Made by a program: the position numbers and the translations under genes. Positions 55,086 through 64,000 of a stretch of DNA of 64,000 bases are shown piece by piece. Within the stretch, counting starts at the first letter, position 1; every line of letters starts with the position of its first letter. This DNA is from Methylobacterium sp. Leaf117. GTDB taxonomy: Bacteria; Pseudomonadota; Alphaproteobacteria; Rhizobiales; Beijerinckiaceae. Below the pieces are notes generated by a model. The model made no database searches and was not told the origin of the DNA. It saw only the letters and a list, made by a program, of their open reading frames with translations. The stretch is from contig NZ_LMNL01000034.1 of NCBI RefSeq assembly GCF_001422985.1, positions 134,295 to 198,294 on the forward strand, written 5' to 3'.

Positions 55086-56782
55086 CACGCGGCCTCACGC
55101 AGGAGCCAGCGCTTCAGGATCTCGGCGGCCTGGGCCTCGTCGGCTTCGATCATCTGCTCGAGTCTCTTCTGCGGCGAGCGGTTCAGCTTGTCGGCGAGGT
55201 CTTCGATCATGGCGCCGACCGGGTTCGAGGCGGGAGCCGCGAGGCTCGCCACGGCGGCCGAACCCGTGGCCGGCTGGGCGCCGGGTCCCGCCAGCGCGGC
55301 GTTCGGCGCGGCATCCGCCAGGGCCTGGATCTCGGCGGCGGCGGCGAGCGCCCGCGCCTCCTCCTGCTGTGCGGCGGGGATCTCCAGGATCGCCCGCATG
55401 GCCGGGCGCAGCCCGAACCAGATCAGCAGGCCGGCCACGAGCAGAATGGTGCCGGCGTTGATCAGGGTCGCCGACTGGCGCATCAGCACGTCGGTGAGGC
55501 TCAGGGGCGCCACCGGCTCCAGCGGCTGCCCGTCATTGACGAAGCCGACGGCCGCGACCTTCACGTTGTCGCCGCGCTCCTTGTTGAAGCCGGCGGCCGA
55601 GCCGACGAGCTGCTCGATCTCGGCGACCTGGGCGTCGATGGCGGCCTTGCTGGCATCCGGCCCGGCCAGTGCCGTGAGGCGGGCGCGGTTGACCAGCACC
55701 GCCACCGAGATGTGCTTGATGTTGTAGCCGTCGCTCACCGTCTGGATCGTCTTCGAGGAGATCTCGTAGTTGGTGAGGTCCTCGCGCTTCTGGGTCTCGT
55801 TGCTGGCCGAGTCGTTGCCGTCCGAGCGGGCGCGCTGGTCCGGCAGGTTCGCCTGCGCGGTGGTCGGGCGCTGCGCGGCGTTGCGGTTCTGCGAGTTCTC
55901 GGTCTCGCGCACGGCGCGGGTGGAGCGCTCGACGCGCTGGTCGGGGTTGAAGATGGTCTCGTTCTGCACCGTCTTGTCGGTGTTCAGGCGCGCCGCGACG
56001 CTGACCTCGAAGTTACCGACACCGAGATAGGGGGTCAGCGTCCGGCGGATATTGTCCTGCACCTCGTGACCGATGGTTTTCTCCAGGGTCGCCATCTTGC
56101 CGGTGGGGACGGCGTTGGCGTCGTCGCCCGAGAGCAGCAGCGATCCGTCCGAGCCGATCACGGTGACGCGGTCGGGCTTCATGCCGGGCACCGCGGAGGC
56201 GACGAGGTGGCGGATCGACTGGGCGCCGCTGACGTCGTCGGCCGGTTCGGTGCGCACCACGACGGAGGCCGAGGGGGGCTGCTGGTCGCGGCGGAACGAG
56301 CCCCGGTCGGGCAGCACGATATGGACGCGGGCGGCCTTCACGCCCTTCATGCCCTGGATGGTGCGGGCGATCTCGCCCTCGAGGGCGCGCACCCGGGTCA
56401 CCTCCTGCATGAACGAGGTCATGCCAAGGGAGCCGAGATCGTTGAACAGCTCGTAGCCGGATTTGGCGCTCTGCGGCAGGCCCTTCTCGGCCAGCAGCAT
56501 GCGGGCCTGGGCGGTGTGCCCGTAGGCGACGAGCACCGCGGCGCCGTCGGCGCTGACGTCGAAGGGAATGTTGGCGTCTTTCAGGACGCTGCCGATGCGG
56601 CCGACATCCTCGCGGCTGAGGCCCGTATAGAGCGGCTCCTGGGCCGGGCGGCTCAGGTAATAGGCGCCGAGGCCGACGGCGAGGAACACCACCACGCCGA
56701 TCAGCGACAGGGCGGCGATGCGCCGTCCGCCGAGCGCGAGGATGTTGTTCCAGAGCCGTTCGGCGTGCTGAAGACCGGACAT
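55085..56782 (-). CDS. fliF: Flagellar MS-ring protein FliF
   Basis: FliF forms the MS ring, the base on which the rotor and export apparatus assemble. The 565-residue protein has two membrane helices (IAALSLIGVVVFLAVGLGAY; AGTILLVAGLLIWFGLRP), the ring domains between them (EPLYTGLSREDVGRIGSVLK; RARVHIVLPDRGSFRR-like), and the C-terminal FliG-binding tail (IEADEAQAAEILKRWLLREA). Slightly longer than average linker near 290-345. Confidence 0.94.
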   Translation of the reverse strand: MSGLQHAERLWNNILALGGRRIAALSLIGVVVFLAVGLGAYYLSRPAQEPLYTGLSREDVGRIGSVLKDANIPFDVSADGAAVLVAYGHTAQARMLLAEKGLPQSAKSGYELFNDLGSLGMTSFMQEVTRVRALEGEIARTIQGMKGVKAARVHIVLPDRGSFRRDQQPPSASVVVRTEPADDVSGAQSIRHLVASAVPGMKPDRVTVIGSDGSLLLSGDDANAVPTGKMATLEKTIGHEVQDNIRRTLTPYLGVGNFEVSVAARLNTDKTVQNETIFNPDQRVERSTRAVRETENSQNRNAAQRPTTAQANLPDQRARSDGNDSASNETQKREDLTNYEISSKTIQTVSDGYNIKHISVAVLVNRARLTALAGPDASKAAIDAQVAEIEQLVGSAAGFNKERGDNVKVAAVGFVNDGQPLEPVAPLSLTDVLMRQSATLINAGTILLVAGLLIWFGLRPAMRAILEIPAAQQEEARALAAAAEIQALADAAPNAALAGPGAQPATGSAAVASLAAPASNPVGAMIEDLADKLNRSPQKRLEQMIEADEAQAAEILKRWLLREAA

Positions 56783-57211
56783 TCGGTGGGCTGCTCCGCT
56801 TCGGATCCGCGATCCGATAGCGTCCTGTCGCCCGCCAGCCTTGCGCGGAGATTGCGTCGCGGAGATCGCGTCGCAGCGCCATCGGGGCCGTCCGAACCCG
56901 ACCCGGACCGGCCATCGGTCCGGAATGCGGTGCGCTCACGCACATCGACGGCGCTGCGCTTCATCCCCGTCAGGTCATCGATATCTTTGTCATAGACATC
57001 CGACTCCATGCCCGGCTAACCTCTGCATCGCCGACACAAATCGCAAGGTTATGTGGCGATCAGAACCGAACTTTGACGACTGGAATACGATTTGAAAACG
57101 CATGATTTCATGTGCAAAGAGGGGGCTTTGCATATCATTGGTCGGCATAAGCCAAATCATAGGCTGAGATTTTCTCACAATATGGTCTGAATACAGCCGA
57201 CGTTCAGCGGG
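56783..57211. other. Divergent region between fliF and the ParB-like gene
   Basis: 429 bp; from about 57010 it is clearly AT-richer than the flanks. It holds the hairpin 57110-57135 and a CATGA-TT-TCATG palindrome at about 57100. This should include the promoters of fliF and of the ParB-like gene; no known operator is recognised. Confidence 0.5.
57110..57135 (+). promoter_or_regulatory. Hairpin in the AT-rich leader of the ParB-like gene
   Basis: ATGTGCAAAG pairs with CTTTGCATAT (10 bp, one G-U) around loop AGGGGG, about 77 bp before the gene. Could be an operator or an mRNA leader structure. Confidence 0.35.
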
Positions 57212-58264
57212 ATGTGCGCCATCGATATTCGGCGCCCGCCGCTTTCGTCAGGTATAGGCAAGATGATCAAGCCGGCTCTGCGCGATCTCGGATGTGTCGA
57301 GACAGAAACGATCCCTGGCAGATCGAGACCTCGTCCAGCACCTGCCGTCTATGTCGGCGCCCCCAGTCACGCGCAGGCGGCGGCCACGCCGGCGATGCCC
57401 CCGGCCCGTCAGGCCGCGCAGCTGGTTTCCCCGCTGATCCGACCCGGTCTGCTGGCGGATCGCTGGTTTGACACCGTATTCCGCCGCGTCTCGGAACGGC
57501 GAAGCGTCCGGGCGGCCCGCTTCGAGTACATCGAGCGCGGCTTCGGCGAGGATCTGATCGCCGAGATCGATCCGGCCCGGCTCAAGCGTCGCCTGATCGA
57601 CGTTGTCTCGGACGGTCGCGACCACGTTCGCCTGTCGCACTGGTTCCTCGACGGAGCCGAGTGGACCTCGGCCCTCGTGCCTCTGGAACCCTCCGAAGTC
57701 CACCTGGAGATGGAGGCGATCTTTCAGCCGGAAGACCGCCTGCATCAGACGGTCGCGTACCAGCAGCTTCTCGCGGTCGCGGCGCTCGGGCGCCCCCAGA
57801 TCCACAATGGCGTCCGTCTCGCGACGCCGGAACTGATCCGGGATTATTTCCAACATTACCGGACTCTGCGACAGAGCATCGAGCAGCACGGATTTCTGCC
57901 ACGCCAGCACGTGTCGCGTGAGATCGCCGGCGCCTTCGCCAGCACCAGCGTACGGAGCGGCCGGGCCGAGCTGAAGGAACGCGAGGTCAGCGTCGCCATC
58001 GCGGCCGATGGCGAACTCGTCCGCATCGTCGGAGGGCACCATCGAACCGCCATCGCGCAGCGCCTGGGCCTGCGGCGCATGCCGGTGCAGATCCGCCTGG
58101 TGCACACCCAGTGGCTGGCCCAGCAGGTCCGTCGCACGCGCCTTGCGCCGGCAAAGGCGCTACGAGCCGGAATCCGAGACCTGAAACACGCGGTCTGGCT
58201 TCTGGCGGTGCTGTGTCAACGCTTCATCGATGAAGGCGGCGCGTCGGCTGCCGTAATCCTCTGA
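57212..58264 (+). CDS. ParB-like nuclease-fold protein, orphan in the flagellar cluster
   Basis: A 350-residue protein of uncertain function. Near residue 290 is GGHHRTAIAQRLGLRRMPVQ, the signature of ParB/sulfiredoxin-like domains (a Gly-x-His-Arg loop). The rest is not recognised: N-terminal Ala/Pro-rich 70 residues, then a mixed domain with RWFDTVFRRVSERRSVRAAR. Such proteins occur beside polysaccharide and methyltransferase genes elsewhere and are not standard flagellar proteins. Start: ATG 57212 or ATG 57263; the latter has AGG 5-8 nt upstream. The AT-rich leader suggests insertion from elsewhere. Confidence 0.6.
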   Translation: MCAIDIRRPPLSSGIGKMIKPALRDLGCVETETIPGRSRPRPAPAVYVGAPSHAQAAATPAMPPARQAAQLVSPLIRPGLLADRWFDTVFRRVSERRSVRAARFEYIERGFGEDLIAEIDPARLKRRLIDVVSDGRDHVRLSHWFLDGAEWTSALVPLEPSEVHLEMEAIFQPEDRLHQTVAYQQLLAVAALGRPQIHNGVRLATPELIRDYFQHYRTLRQSIEQHGFLPRQHVSREIAGAFASTSVRSGRAELKEREVSVAIAADGELVRIVGGHHRTAIAQRLGLRRMPVQIRLVHTQWLAQQVRRTRLAPAKALRAGIRDLKHAVWLLAVLCQRFIDEGGASAAVIL

Positions 58265-58425
58265 GGCCGCCGGCAGGGCCGGTCGATACCACCTCCGCCA
58301 CGGGGCCGAGGGGCTGCGAGCCACGCCCTCGAATTTGTCAGGGATTCGTGGAAACCGGATGTCCCGACCCGACAAACGACGAAAGACACCAGAGTCCGGC
58401 TGGTTCGGAATGACCCGGACAGATC

Positions 58426-59199
58426 CTAGAAGAACGACCGGACCAGGCCTCCGACCAGCATGTTCCAGCCGTCGATCAGGATGAAGAACAGCACCTTGAA
58501 CGGCAGCGAGATCACGGTCGGCGGCAGCATCATCATGCCCATCGACATGATGATGGTCGACACGATCATGTCGATGACGAGGAACGGCAGCGCGATCAGG
58601 AAGCCGATCTCGAAGCCGCGGCGCAGTTCCGAGATCATGAAGGCCGGGATCAGGATACGCAGGTCAACCTTCTCGCCGCCCTCGGCGCGGGGGATGTTGC
58701 GGCTGGCCAGATCGGTGAAGGTCTGAAGATCCTTCGGCCGGACATGCTGGGTCATGAACTCGCGGAACGGCTCGACCAGCTTCGGGATCGCCTCCTCCTC
58801 GGAGATGCGGTTCTCGGTGAGCGGCTTCAGGCCCTCGTTCCAGGCCCGGTCGAAGGTCGGCGCCATCACGTAGAACGTCATGAACAGCGACAGGCTGACC
58901 AGGAAGATGTTGGCCGGCGTGCTCTGGAGGCCGAGGCCCGAGCGCAGGAACGAGAACGCGATGGCGAAGCGCGTGAAGCTCGTCACCATCACGAGGAGGC
59001 CCGGGGCCAGCGACAGCACGGTGAGCAGGGCCACGAGTTGCAGGATGCGCCCGCTCGCCGCGCCGTTGCCGGCCGGGAGCAGCGCATCGAGCGCCGGCAG
59101 CCCCGTGGCGGACTGGGCGAGTGCCGGCTCGGCCAGGACGAGGCCGGCAGCGAGGACGAGGCCTGCCGTGATGAGCGGTTTCATGCGGACCGATTTCAT
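58426..59199 (-). CDS. fliP: Flagellar export protein FliP
   Basis: FliP is a core channel component of the flagellar export gate. The 257-residue protein has an N-terminal cleavable signal (AGLVLAAGLVLAEPALAQ) and four helices; the FliP motifs are PGLLVMVTSFTRFAIAFSFL and ISELRRGFEIGFLIALPFLV. It ends RSFF. A second ATG (59184) five codons on is possible. Confidence 0.94.
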   Translation of the reverse strand: MKSVRMKPLITAGLVLAAGLVLAEPALAQSATGLPALDALLPAGNGAASGRILQLVALLTVLSLAPGLLVMVTSFTRFAIAFSFLRSGLGLQSTPANIFLVSLSLFMTFYVMAPTFDRAWNEGLKPLTENRISEEEAIPKLVEPFREFMTQHVRPKDLQTFTDLASRNIPRAEGGEKVDLRILIPAFMISELRRGFEIGFLIALPFLVIDMIVSTIIMSMGMMMLPPTVISLPFKVLFFILIDGWNMLVGGLVRSFF

Positions 59200-59476
59200 G
59201 AGGACAAAAGTCTTGGGGCTTCCGACCGGTCGCGTCGCGGATTGCGCCTCGGCGCGTCCGGCAGGACGGGGGCGACTGAATTCCCGCACCTCCGAAGAAG
59301 CGGACCGCGATCGGAAATCGGATGATGGCGGTCAGCCGCGGATGGGCGTGAGGCACCGCGGGCCCCCCTCTCCTGAAAGAAGAGGGACCCGCGCAACCCG
59401 CGCGTTCCGGGAAGGCCGTGGCGGCTGGGGAGAGACCACCGGCCGGGGATGGAGGATATCGCAGCCATGGGGCGCC

Positions 59477-59974
59477 CTACTGCACCACCAGCGTCTCGAC
59501 GATCAGTTCGCGCACCTGTCCCTTGGTGCGAAGCGCCACGCGCTCGTTGAGGTCCTCGCGCAGGTGCAGGAGGCCGCTGGGGCCCTCGATCTGCTTGGTC
59601 GTGACGGTGCGCAGATAGGCGACGATATCGGAGCGGATCTCCGCCAGGGCGAGGTCGGGGTTCGGCACGGCGCCGGTCTTGAACACCACCGAGGATTCGA
59701 GCCGGATCCAGGCCTCCGTGGTGTCGGCGAGGCTCGTCACCACCGAACCGACGCTGCGCAGCGCCACGTCGCCGGTGTATTTCAACACCTTGACCGCCTT
59801 GTCCTCCTCGTCCTTCTTCTTCACGTCCACCGCCTTCTCGACGGTGGAGAGGAGGTACATGCCGAGACCGCCGCCGGTGCCGATGGCGACGAGGCTGGTG
59901 AGCGCGAGGGCCGCGATCCAGCCCTTGCCGCCCCCCGCCTTCGCGTCGGTCTTGTCGTCCGCCTTGGCCGCCAT
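59477..59974 (-). CDS. fliL: Flagellar basal-body protein FliL
   Basis: FliL surrounds the stator and tunes torque. The 165-residue protein has one N-terminal helix (GWIAALALTSLVAIGTGGGL), then a periplasmic stomatin-like domain ending LREDLNERVALRTKGQVREL. Lies 37 bp after flgH; the next gene, fliP, is 277 bp further, a gap with no gene seen. Confidence 0.9.
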   Translation of the reverse strand: MAAKADDKTDAKAGGGKGWIAALALTSLVAIGTGGGLGMYLLSTVEKAVDVKKKDEEDKAVKVLKYTGDVALRSVGSVVTSLADTTEAWIRLESSVVFKTGAVPNPDLALAEIRSDIVAYLRTVTTKQIEGPSGLLHLREDLNERVALRTKGQVRELIVETLVVQ

Positions 59975-60011
59975 GGCTCGGGTCCCGCCTTCCGGTTCGT
60001 CGAACGGCGCC

Positions 60012-60728
60012 TCAGAACGGCGCCAGGGTCTCGAAGACCTGCTGGCCGAAGGTCGGCGCCTGCACGTCGGTGATGCGGCCGCGGCCACCGTAGGAGATGC
60101 GCGCCTCGGCGATCTTGTCGTACTCGATGGTGTTCTTGCGCGAGATGTCACGCGGCCGGACGATGCCCGCCACGGTGAGCACGCGGACCTCGTTGTTGAC
60201 CCGCACCTCCTGCGAGCCGCTGATGACCACGTTGCCGTTGGGCATCTGCTCGGTGACCACGGCGGCGACCTGCAGGCGCAGCACCTCGGAGCGGTCGATG
60301 TTGCCCGCGCCCTTGGTCTCGGTCGAGGAGCGGATGCCGGTATCGGCGGTGGCCGTGTCCTTGAGGGCCGAGACGCCGTAGCCGAAATCGAAGCCGAGGC
60401 CGGACTTCTGACTGCGCGAGCGGTCGCTCGAATTGCCGAACTGCGCCTTGTCGTCGATGAGGATCGAGACCGTGATGACGTCGCCGACATTGCGGGCGCG
60501 GGGATCCTGGAACATCTCGGCGCTGCCCGGCGCCCAGGTCGAGTGGTAGGTGCGCCGCCCGAGGGAGCCGTAGGTGGTGGGCAGCGCCTCGCGCGGCGGC
60601 TGCAGGCCGGTGCCGATCGGGGTCAGCAGCGGCGGCTGTCCCATCCGGTCCATCGGCGTGTTGCAGGCGCCGAGAGCCGGCGCCAGGAGCGCCAGGGCCA
60701 GACCGGCCCGAAGGGTGTTGCGGGACAT
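60012..60728 (-). CDS. flgH: Flagellar L-ring protein FlgH
   Basis: FlgH forms the outer-membrane L ring. The 238-residue lipoprotein has a lipobox ending PALGAC (lipidated Cys 22), then the FlgH core: SWAPGSAEMF-like start, ARNVGDVITVSILIDDKAQF, and NGNVVISGSQEVRVNNEVRV. The start overlaps the motE stop. Confidence 0.95.
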   Translation of the reverse strand: MSRNTLRAGLALALLAPALGACNTPMDRMGQPPLLTPIGTGLQPPREALPTTYGSLGRRTYHSTWAPGSAEMFQDPRARNVGDVITVSILIDDKAQFGNSSDRSRSQKSGLGFDFGYGVSALKDTATADTGIRSSTETKGAGNIDRSEVLRLQVAAVVTEQMPNGNVVISGSQEVRVNNEVRVLTVAGIVRPRDISRKNTIEYDKIAEARISYGGRGRITDVQAPTFGQQVFETLAPF

Positions 60729-61546
60729 CAGGATTTCTCGCTCTCGCGGGCCTTCTTGCCCATCTCGGTCATCATGCGGGCCAGCTGCGCGGCACGGGCC
60801 GCCTCCATCTCGCTCAGGATGGCGCTGGCGGTGCGGGCGTTGAGCTTGGTCAGGATCGCGGCGGCCGACTCGTCCGGCATGTTGGCGAGCTGGAGCGCGG
60901 CGGCATCCGCCCGCATCTTGGTGTAGATCGCCACCACGCCCTCGTCGGCCTTGGCCAGGAAGGCGTTGCGCCGGGTGAGCCAGGCCTCGTACTCGGCGCG
61001 CTTGGCCTCGAGCTGGGCGATGCGTTCCTCGACCTGCTTCTCGAGCACCGCGAGCTGCTCCTTCTGCCAGGCGAAGCGGGCATCGGCGGCGGCATCCGCG
61101 ATGCTGGCACAATAGGCCGGCGGCTTGGGTGCGGGCCGTACCGGCTCCGGCGCGGCCTCGGGCGCCTTGACCTCGGCGACCTGGGCGGACTCGATGGGCT
61201 TCGACGGCTCGGCGGGTTTGGCGCCTTCGGCCTTCGGGTCGATCGCCCCGGTCGTCTCGATGATCCGGGTGTCGACGATCCGGGCCTCGACCGGCTTGAT
61301 CGCGACAGAAGGCTTCGGCTGCGCCGGCTTGAACGGGCCGGGGTTCAGGCCCGAGATGGCGGGCTTGGCGCCCTCCAGCGCCCGGGCCGGGCCGAGCCCG
61401 AACGAGGCGAGCGCCAGGGCGCCGAGGCACACGAGCAGGCGCAGGGCCATCGGGACCAATCCGCCGGGTGGTCCCATCGGGGTCCGGGCCGGCACCACGA
61501 GCCGGGCCGGCTCGCCCACCGGCGACAGGGTGTTGCCGGCGCTCAT
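60728..61546 (-). CDS. motE: MotE-type periplasmic motility protein
   Basis: MotE of Sinorhizobium is a periplasmic chaperone for MotC. The 272-residue protein has an N-terminal helix (MALRLLVCLGALALASFGLG), a Pro/Ala/Lys-rich linker, then a coiled coil (FAWQKEQLAVLEKQVEERIA) and the MgtE-N-like segment NMPDESAAAILTKLNARTAS typical of MotE. Overlaps flgI (4 bp). Confidence 0.88.
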   Translation of the reverse strand: MSAGNTLSPVGEPARLVVPARTPMGPPGGLVPMALRLLVCLGALALASFGLGPARALEGAKPAISGLNPGPFKPAQPKPSVAIKPVEARIVDTRIIETTGAIDPKAEGAKPAEPSKPIESAQVAEVKAPEAAPEPVRPAPKPPAYCASIADAAADARFAWQKEQLAVLEKQVEERIAQLEAKRAEYEAWLTRRNAFLAKADEGVVAIYTKMRADAAALQLANMPDESAAAILTKLNARTASAILSEMEAARAAQLARMMTEMGKKARESEKS

Positions 61547-62649
61547 TGCACCACCAGCTCCGCCTGGAGGGCTCCGGAGGTCTTCACCGCCTGGAGGATC
61601 GAGATGATGTCGCTGGGCTTGAGCCCGACATTGTTGAGTCCGCGCACCAGGGTCTGGAGATCCGAGCCGCCGATGATCGCCATCCGGCCCGGCTGCTCGT
61701 TGACCGCCACCTCGGTGCGCGGCACCACGGCGGTCTGTCCGTTGGAGAAGGGGGCGGGCTGCGAGACCTCGGGCGCCTCGGTGACCCGCACGGTGAGGTT
61801 GCCGTGGGTCACCGCCACCGTGGAGATCTGGACGTTGCGGCCGATCACCACCGTGCCGGTGCGCTGGTCGACGACGACGCGGGCCGGGGTGTCGGGATTG
61901 ACGGTGAGGTCGCCGATCTCGGCCACGAAGCGGGTCTGGGCGATGTTGCTCGGGCGCTGCAGGGCGATGGCGCGCTGGTCGCGCGGCGCGGCCACCCGGC
62001 GGTGGAAGCGGGCGAGCGCGTAGGCGTTGATGGCGTCGGCCACCATGGTGGCGGTCTTGAAATCGGGGTTCTTCAGCTCGAACACCAGTTCGGGCAGATC
62101 GCGAAAGGTGCCCGGCACCTCGCGCTCGATCAGGGCGCCGTTGGGGATGCGGCCGGCGGTCGGCACGCCCTGCGTCACCGTCTCGGCCTGGCCGCCGACG
62201 CTGAAGCCCGAGACCGCCAGCGGCCCCTGCGCGGCGGCGTAGGTCAGGCTGTCGCCGCCCATCAGGGGCGTCATCAGCAGGGTGCCGCCCTTGAGCGAGG
62301 TGGCGTCGCCGAGCGAGGTCACGGTGACGTCGATGCGCGAGCCGGTGCCGGTGTAGGGCGGCAGGTCGGCGGTCACCATCACGGCGGCGACGTTGCGGGT
62401 GCGCAGGCGGGCGTCGCGCACGTTGATGCCCATGCGGTCGAGCATCGATTGCAGCGACTGCTCGGTGAACTGGGCGTTGCGCAGGGTGTCGCCGGTGCCC
62501 TGCAGGCCGGTGACGAGGCCGTAGCCCACGAGCTGGTTGTCGCGCACGCCCTTCAGGGTGGCGATGTCCTTGATCCGGGTCCCCGCCGCGGTGGCGGGCG
62601 CGGGCAGGACCAGAAGCATCGCCGCGATCAGCGCCAGAACGCGGCGCAT
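61543..62649 (-). CDS. flgI: Flagellar P-ring protein FlgI
   Basis: FlgI builds the peptidoglycan-layer P ring. The 368-residue protein has a signal peptide (MRRVLALIAAMLLVLPAPAT), then the FlgI core: IKDIATLKGVRDNQLVGYGL, VTSLGDATSLKGGTLLMTPL and PGRMAIIGGSDLQTLVRGLN. Its stop overlaps motE and its start codon overlaps flgA. Confidence 0.96.
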   Translation of the reverse strand: MRRVLALIAAMLLVLPAPATAAGTRIKDIATLKGVRDNQLVGYGLVTGLQGTGDTLRNAQFTEQSLQSMLDRMGINVRDARLRTRNVAAVMVTADLPPYTGTGSRIDVTVTSLGDATSLKGGTLLMTPLMGGDSLTYAAAQGPLAVSGFSVGGQAETVTQGVPTAGRIPNGALIEREVPGTFRDLPELVFELKNPDFKTATMVADAINAYALARFHRRVAAPRDQRAIALQRPSNIAQTRFVAEIGDLTVNPDTPARVVVDQRTGTVVIGRNVQISTVAVTHGNLTVRVTEAPEVSQPAPFSNGQTAVVPRTEVAVNEQPGRMAIIGGSDLQTLVRGLNNVGLKPSDIISILQAVKTSGALQAELVVQ

Positions 62650-63119
62650 CAGCGGTCCCCGGTCCGGATTCGGCCGTCGGCCATCACGGTGCCGAGCACG
62701 ATGCGGTTGGTGTCGGTGTTGCGCACCCGGATGACGTCGCCGAGGCCGCCGTTCTGGAGCGGCGCGCCGACGGCGGTGATGAGCAGGCCGTGCTCCTCGA
62801 ACACGATCTGGGTCGGCGTGCCCCGGCTCACGAGGCGCGGGTCGTCGACGGCGTTGACCGGCACCGGCTCGCCGGGCAGCAACATCCGCTTGGCGATGCG
62901 GCCGGTGATCGCCAGCGGCGCGTCGACCACGGCGGTGCGGGCCCGGAAGTTCTCGGGGTAGGCCTGCATCCGCAGCATCGTCTCCTTGATGGTGTCGCCG
63001 GGATAGATCGTCACCGTGGGGACCGGCAGCATCAGGTCCGCGGCCGAAGCCGAGCCGGCGAGGAGACCCAGCCCGGCGGCGAGGGCCGCGCGGCGCCCGG
63101 TGCGCTTGAGAAAAGCCAT
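62649..63119 (-). CDS. flgA: Flagellar P-ring assembly chaperone FlgA
   Basis: FlgA helps FlgI assemble in the periplasm. The 156-residue protein has a signal peptide (residues 1-26, AALAAGLGLLAGSASA) and an SAF-type domain with RTAVVDAPLAITGRIAKRML, then the C-terminal GLGDVIRVRNTDTNRIVLGT. It overlaps flgI by one base. Confidence 0.92.
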   Translation of the reverse strand: MAFLKRTGRRAALAAGLGLLAGSASAADLMLPVPTVTIYPGDTIKETMLRMQAYPENFRARTAVVDAPLAITGRIAKRMLLPGEPVPVNAVDDPRLVSRGTPTQIVFEEHGLLITAVGAPLQNGGLGDVIRVRNTDTNRIVLGTVMADGRIRTGDR

Positions 63120-63240
63120 GACGTGGTCGCGCCCTTGAAAGCTGGCCCGGTGGGGCGGCCGCCGGCCGCGCCGGGAGGCCGGAGCCCCCCGACGCCGCGG
63201 CGTCGGTGTGAAGGTCGGTGGTGCAGGCGCCGGAGGGCGC

Positions 63241-64000
63241 CTAGCGGATGCCCTTGGAGACCGTGCCGGCCATCTCGTCGGCGGCCTGGATCACCTTCGA
63301 GTTCATCTCGAAGGCGCGCTGGGCCGTGATCATGTTGGTGATCTCCTTGACGGGATCGACGTTCGAGCTTTCGAGGTAGCCCTGCTGCAGCTTGCCGAAG
63401 CTCGGATCGCCGGGCACGCCGGTGACCGGCGCGCCGGAGGCGCCGGTCTCGCGGTAGAGGCCGTTGCCCAGGGGCTCCAGGCCGGCATCGTTGGCGAAGT
63501 TGGCGAGCGTGATCTGGCCGAGGTTCTGCGGCTGCACCTGCCCGTCGACCTTGGCGAAGACCTGGCCCGACAGGTTGATCACCACGTCGACCGCCCCGTT
63601 GGGGATGAGGATCGCCGGGTCGAGGGCATAGCCCTCCAGGGTCACGATCTGGCCGGCATTGTTGCGGTTGAACGCGCCGGCGCGGGTGTAGTTGATCTCG
63701 CCGTTGGGGTTGGTGATCTGGAAGTAGCCCCGGCCGTTGACCGCGAGGTCGAGCTGGTTGGCGGTGTTGGCGAGCGGCCCCTGCCGGTGCAGGTTGCGGA
63801 TGGCGGCGGTGCGCACGCCGAGACCCAGCATGGCGCCCTCCGGCACCGGCTCCTGGCCGGCCTGGTTGGGCACGCCCTGCTGGCGCTCGGCCTGGTAGAG
63901 CAGGTCGGTGAACTCGGCCCGCGCGCCCTTGAACCCGGTGGTGTTCAGGTTGGCGATGTTGTTGGCGATGACCTCGAGGTTCATCTGCTGGGCATTCATG
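63241..64000 (-). CDS. flgG: Flagellar distal rod protein FlgG (5' end outside the window)
   Basis: FlgG forms the distal rod. The visible 252 residues begin [20 protein letters not shown]; the usual start (about ten residues such as MRALYIAATG) lies beyond the window edge. The hallmark [33 protein letters not shown] and C-terminal [20 protein letters not shown] are present. flgA follows after 121 bp. Confidence 0.95.
   Translation of the reverse strand, partial: MNAQQMNLEVIANNIANLNTTGFKGARAEFTDLLYQAERQQGVPNQAGQEPVPEGAMLGLGVRTAAIRNLHRQGPLANTANQLDLAVNGRGYFQITNPNGEINYTRAGAFNRNNAGQIVTLEGYALDPAILIPNGAVDVVINLSGQVFAKVDGQVQPQNLGQITLANFANDAGLEPLGNGLYRETGASGAPVTGVPGDPSFGKLQQGYLESSNVDPVKEITNMITAQRAFEMNSKVIQAADEMAGTVSKGIR

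Overview
The window is GC-rich chromosomal DNA from a motile alphaproteobacterium of the Hyphomicrobiales, most likely a Methylobacterium/Methylorubrum relative. The evidence is the flagellar gene set (FtcR-type regulator, MotC, MotE, a DUF6468 protein), a Pho box of the CTGTCAT-N4-CTGTCAT type, sites resembling sigma-EcfG promoters, and many short genes with SD motifs such as GGAGGA. No phage, transposase, rRNA or CRISPR array is visible; there is one tRNA.

Layout. 0-2.2 kb: a secreted RTX/GH16 glycanase gene, cut by the window edge and frameshifted by a perfect 10-bp duplication. 2.6-4.9 kb: tRNA-Lys(CUU) and leuA, with a Leu-rich candidate leader peptide and hairpin upstream of leuA. 4.9-17.6 kb: housekeeping and accessory genes (SRPBCC protein, lipoprotein, NUDIX, PhzF, PdxY, DedA, a periplasmic-binding-like protein, MmcB, a membrane cyclase, carbonic anhydrase, two small unknown proteins, SelO, a PAP2 phosphatase and a DEDDh exonuclease). 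17.6-23.7 kb: a branched-chain-amino-acid-type ABC importer in which LivM, LivG and LivF form one 822-residue protein, with LivH, LivK, an NTF2-like protein, a GntR/FCD regulator and a 13-bp inverted repeat between the divergent genes.

24-29.7 kb is an islet of very short genes (hydrophilic proteins of 59-144 residues, one-helix membrane peptides, a DUF4142 protein, a CxxC mini-protein) beside a general-stress-type SDR. Some have sigma-EcfG-like promoters, so I read it as part of the general stress response. 29.7-35.2 kb: an HIBADH-family oxidoreductase, an alpha/beta hydrolase, an MFS exporter, an SDR and a matrixin-type metalloprotease. 35.2-40.9 kb: the phosphate operon pstSCAB-phoU-phoB, led by a Pho box. 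41.2-42.9 kb: a CitE-like lyase, dut and a DUF3606 protein.

43.0 kb to the end is flagellar: motA-fliM-DUF6468-fliN-fliG-flhB-unknown, then ftcR on the plus strand; fliF-fliH-motB-motC-fliK and a lytic transglycosylase on the minus strand; and flgG(partial)-flgA-flgI-motE-flgH-fliL-fliP on the minus strand. An unrelated ParB-like gene with an AT-rich upstream region sits between fliF and fliP.

A theme across the window is a high density of short tandem repeats (8-18 bp units). Many lie at gene boundaries or at protein termini. Two arrays with 14-bp units overlap a stop codon and repeat it into all three frames. Coordinates of starts were chosen from SD motifs and family alignments recalled from memory; no searches were run.
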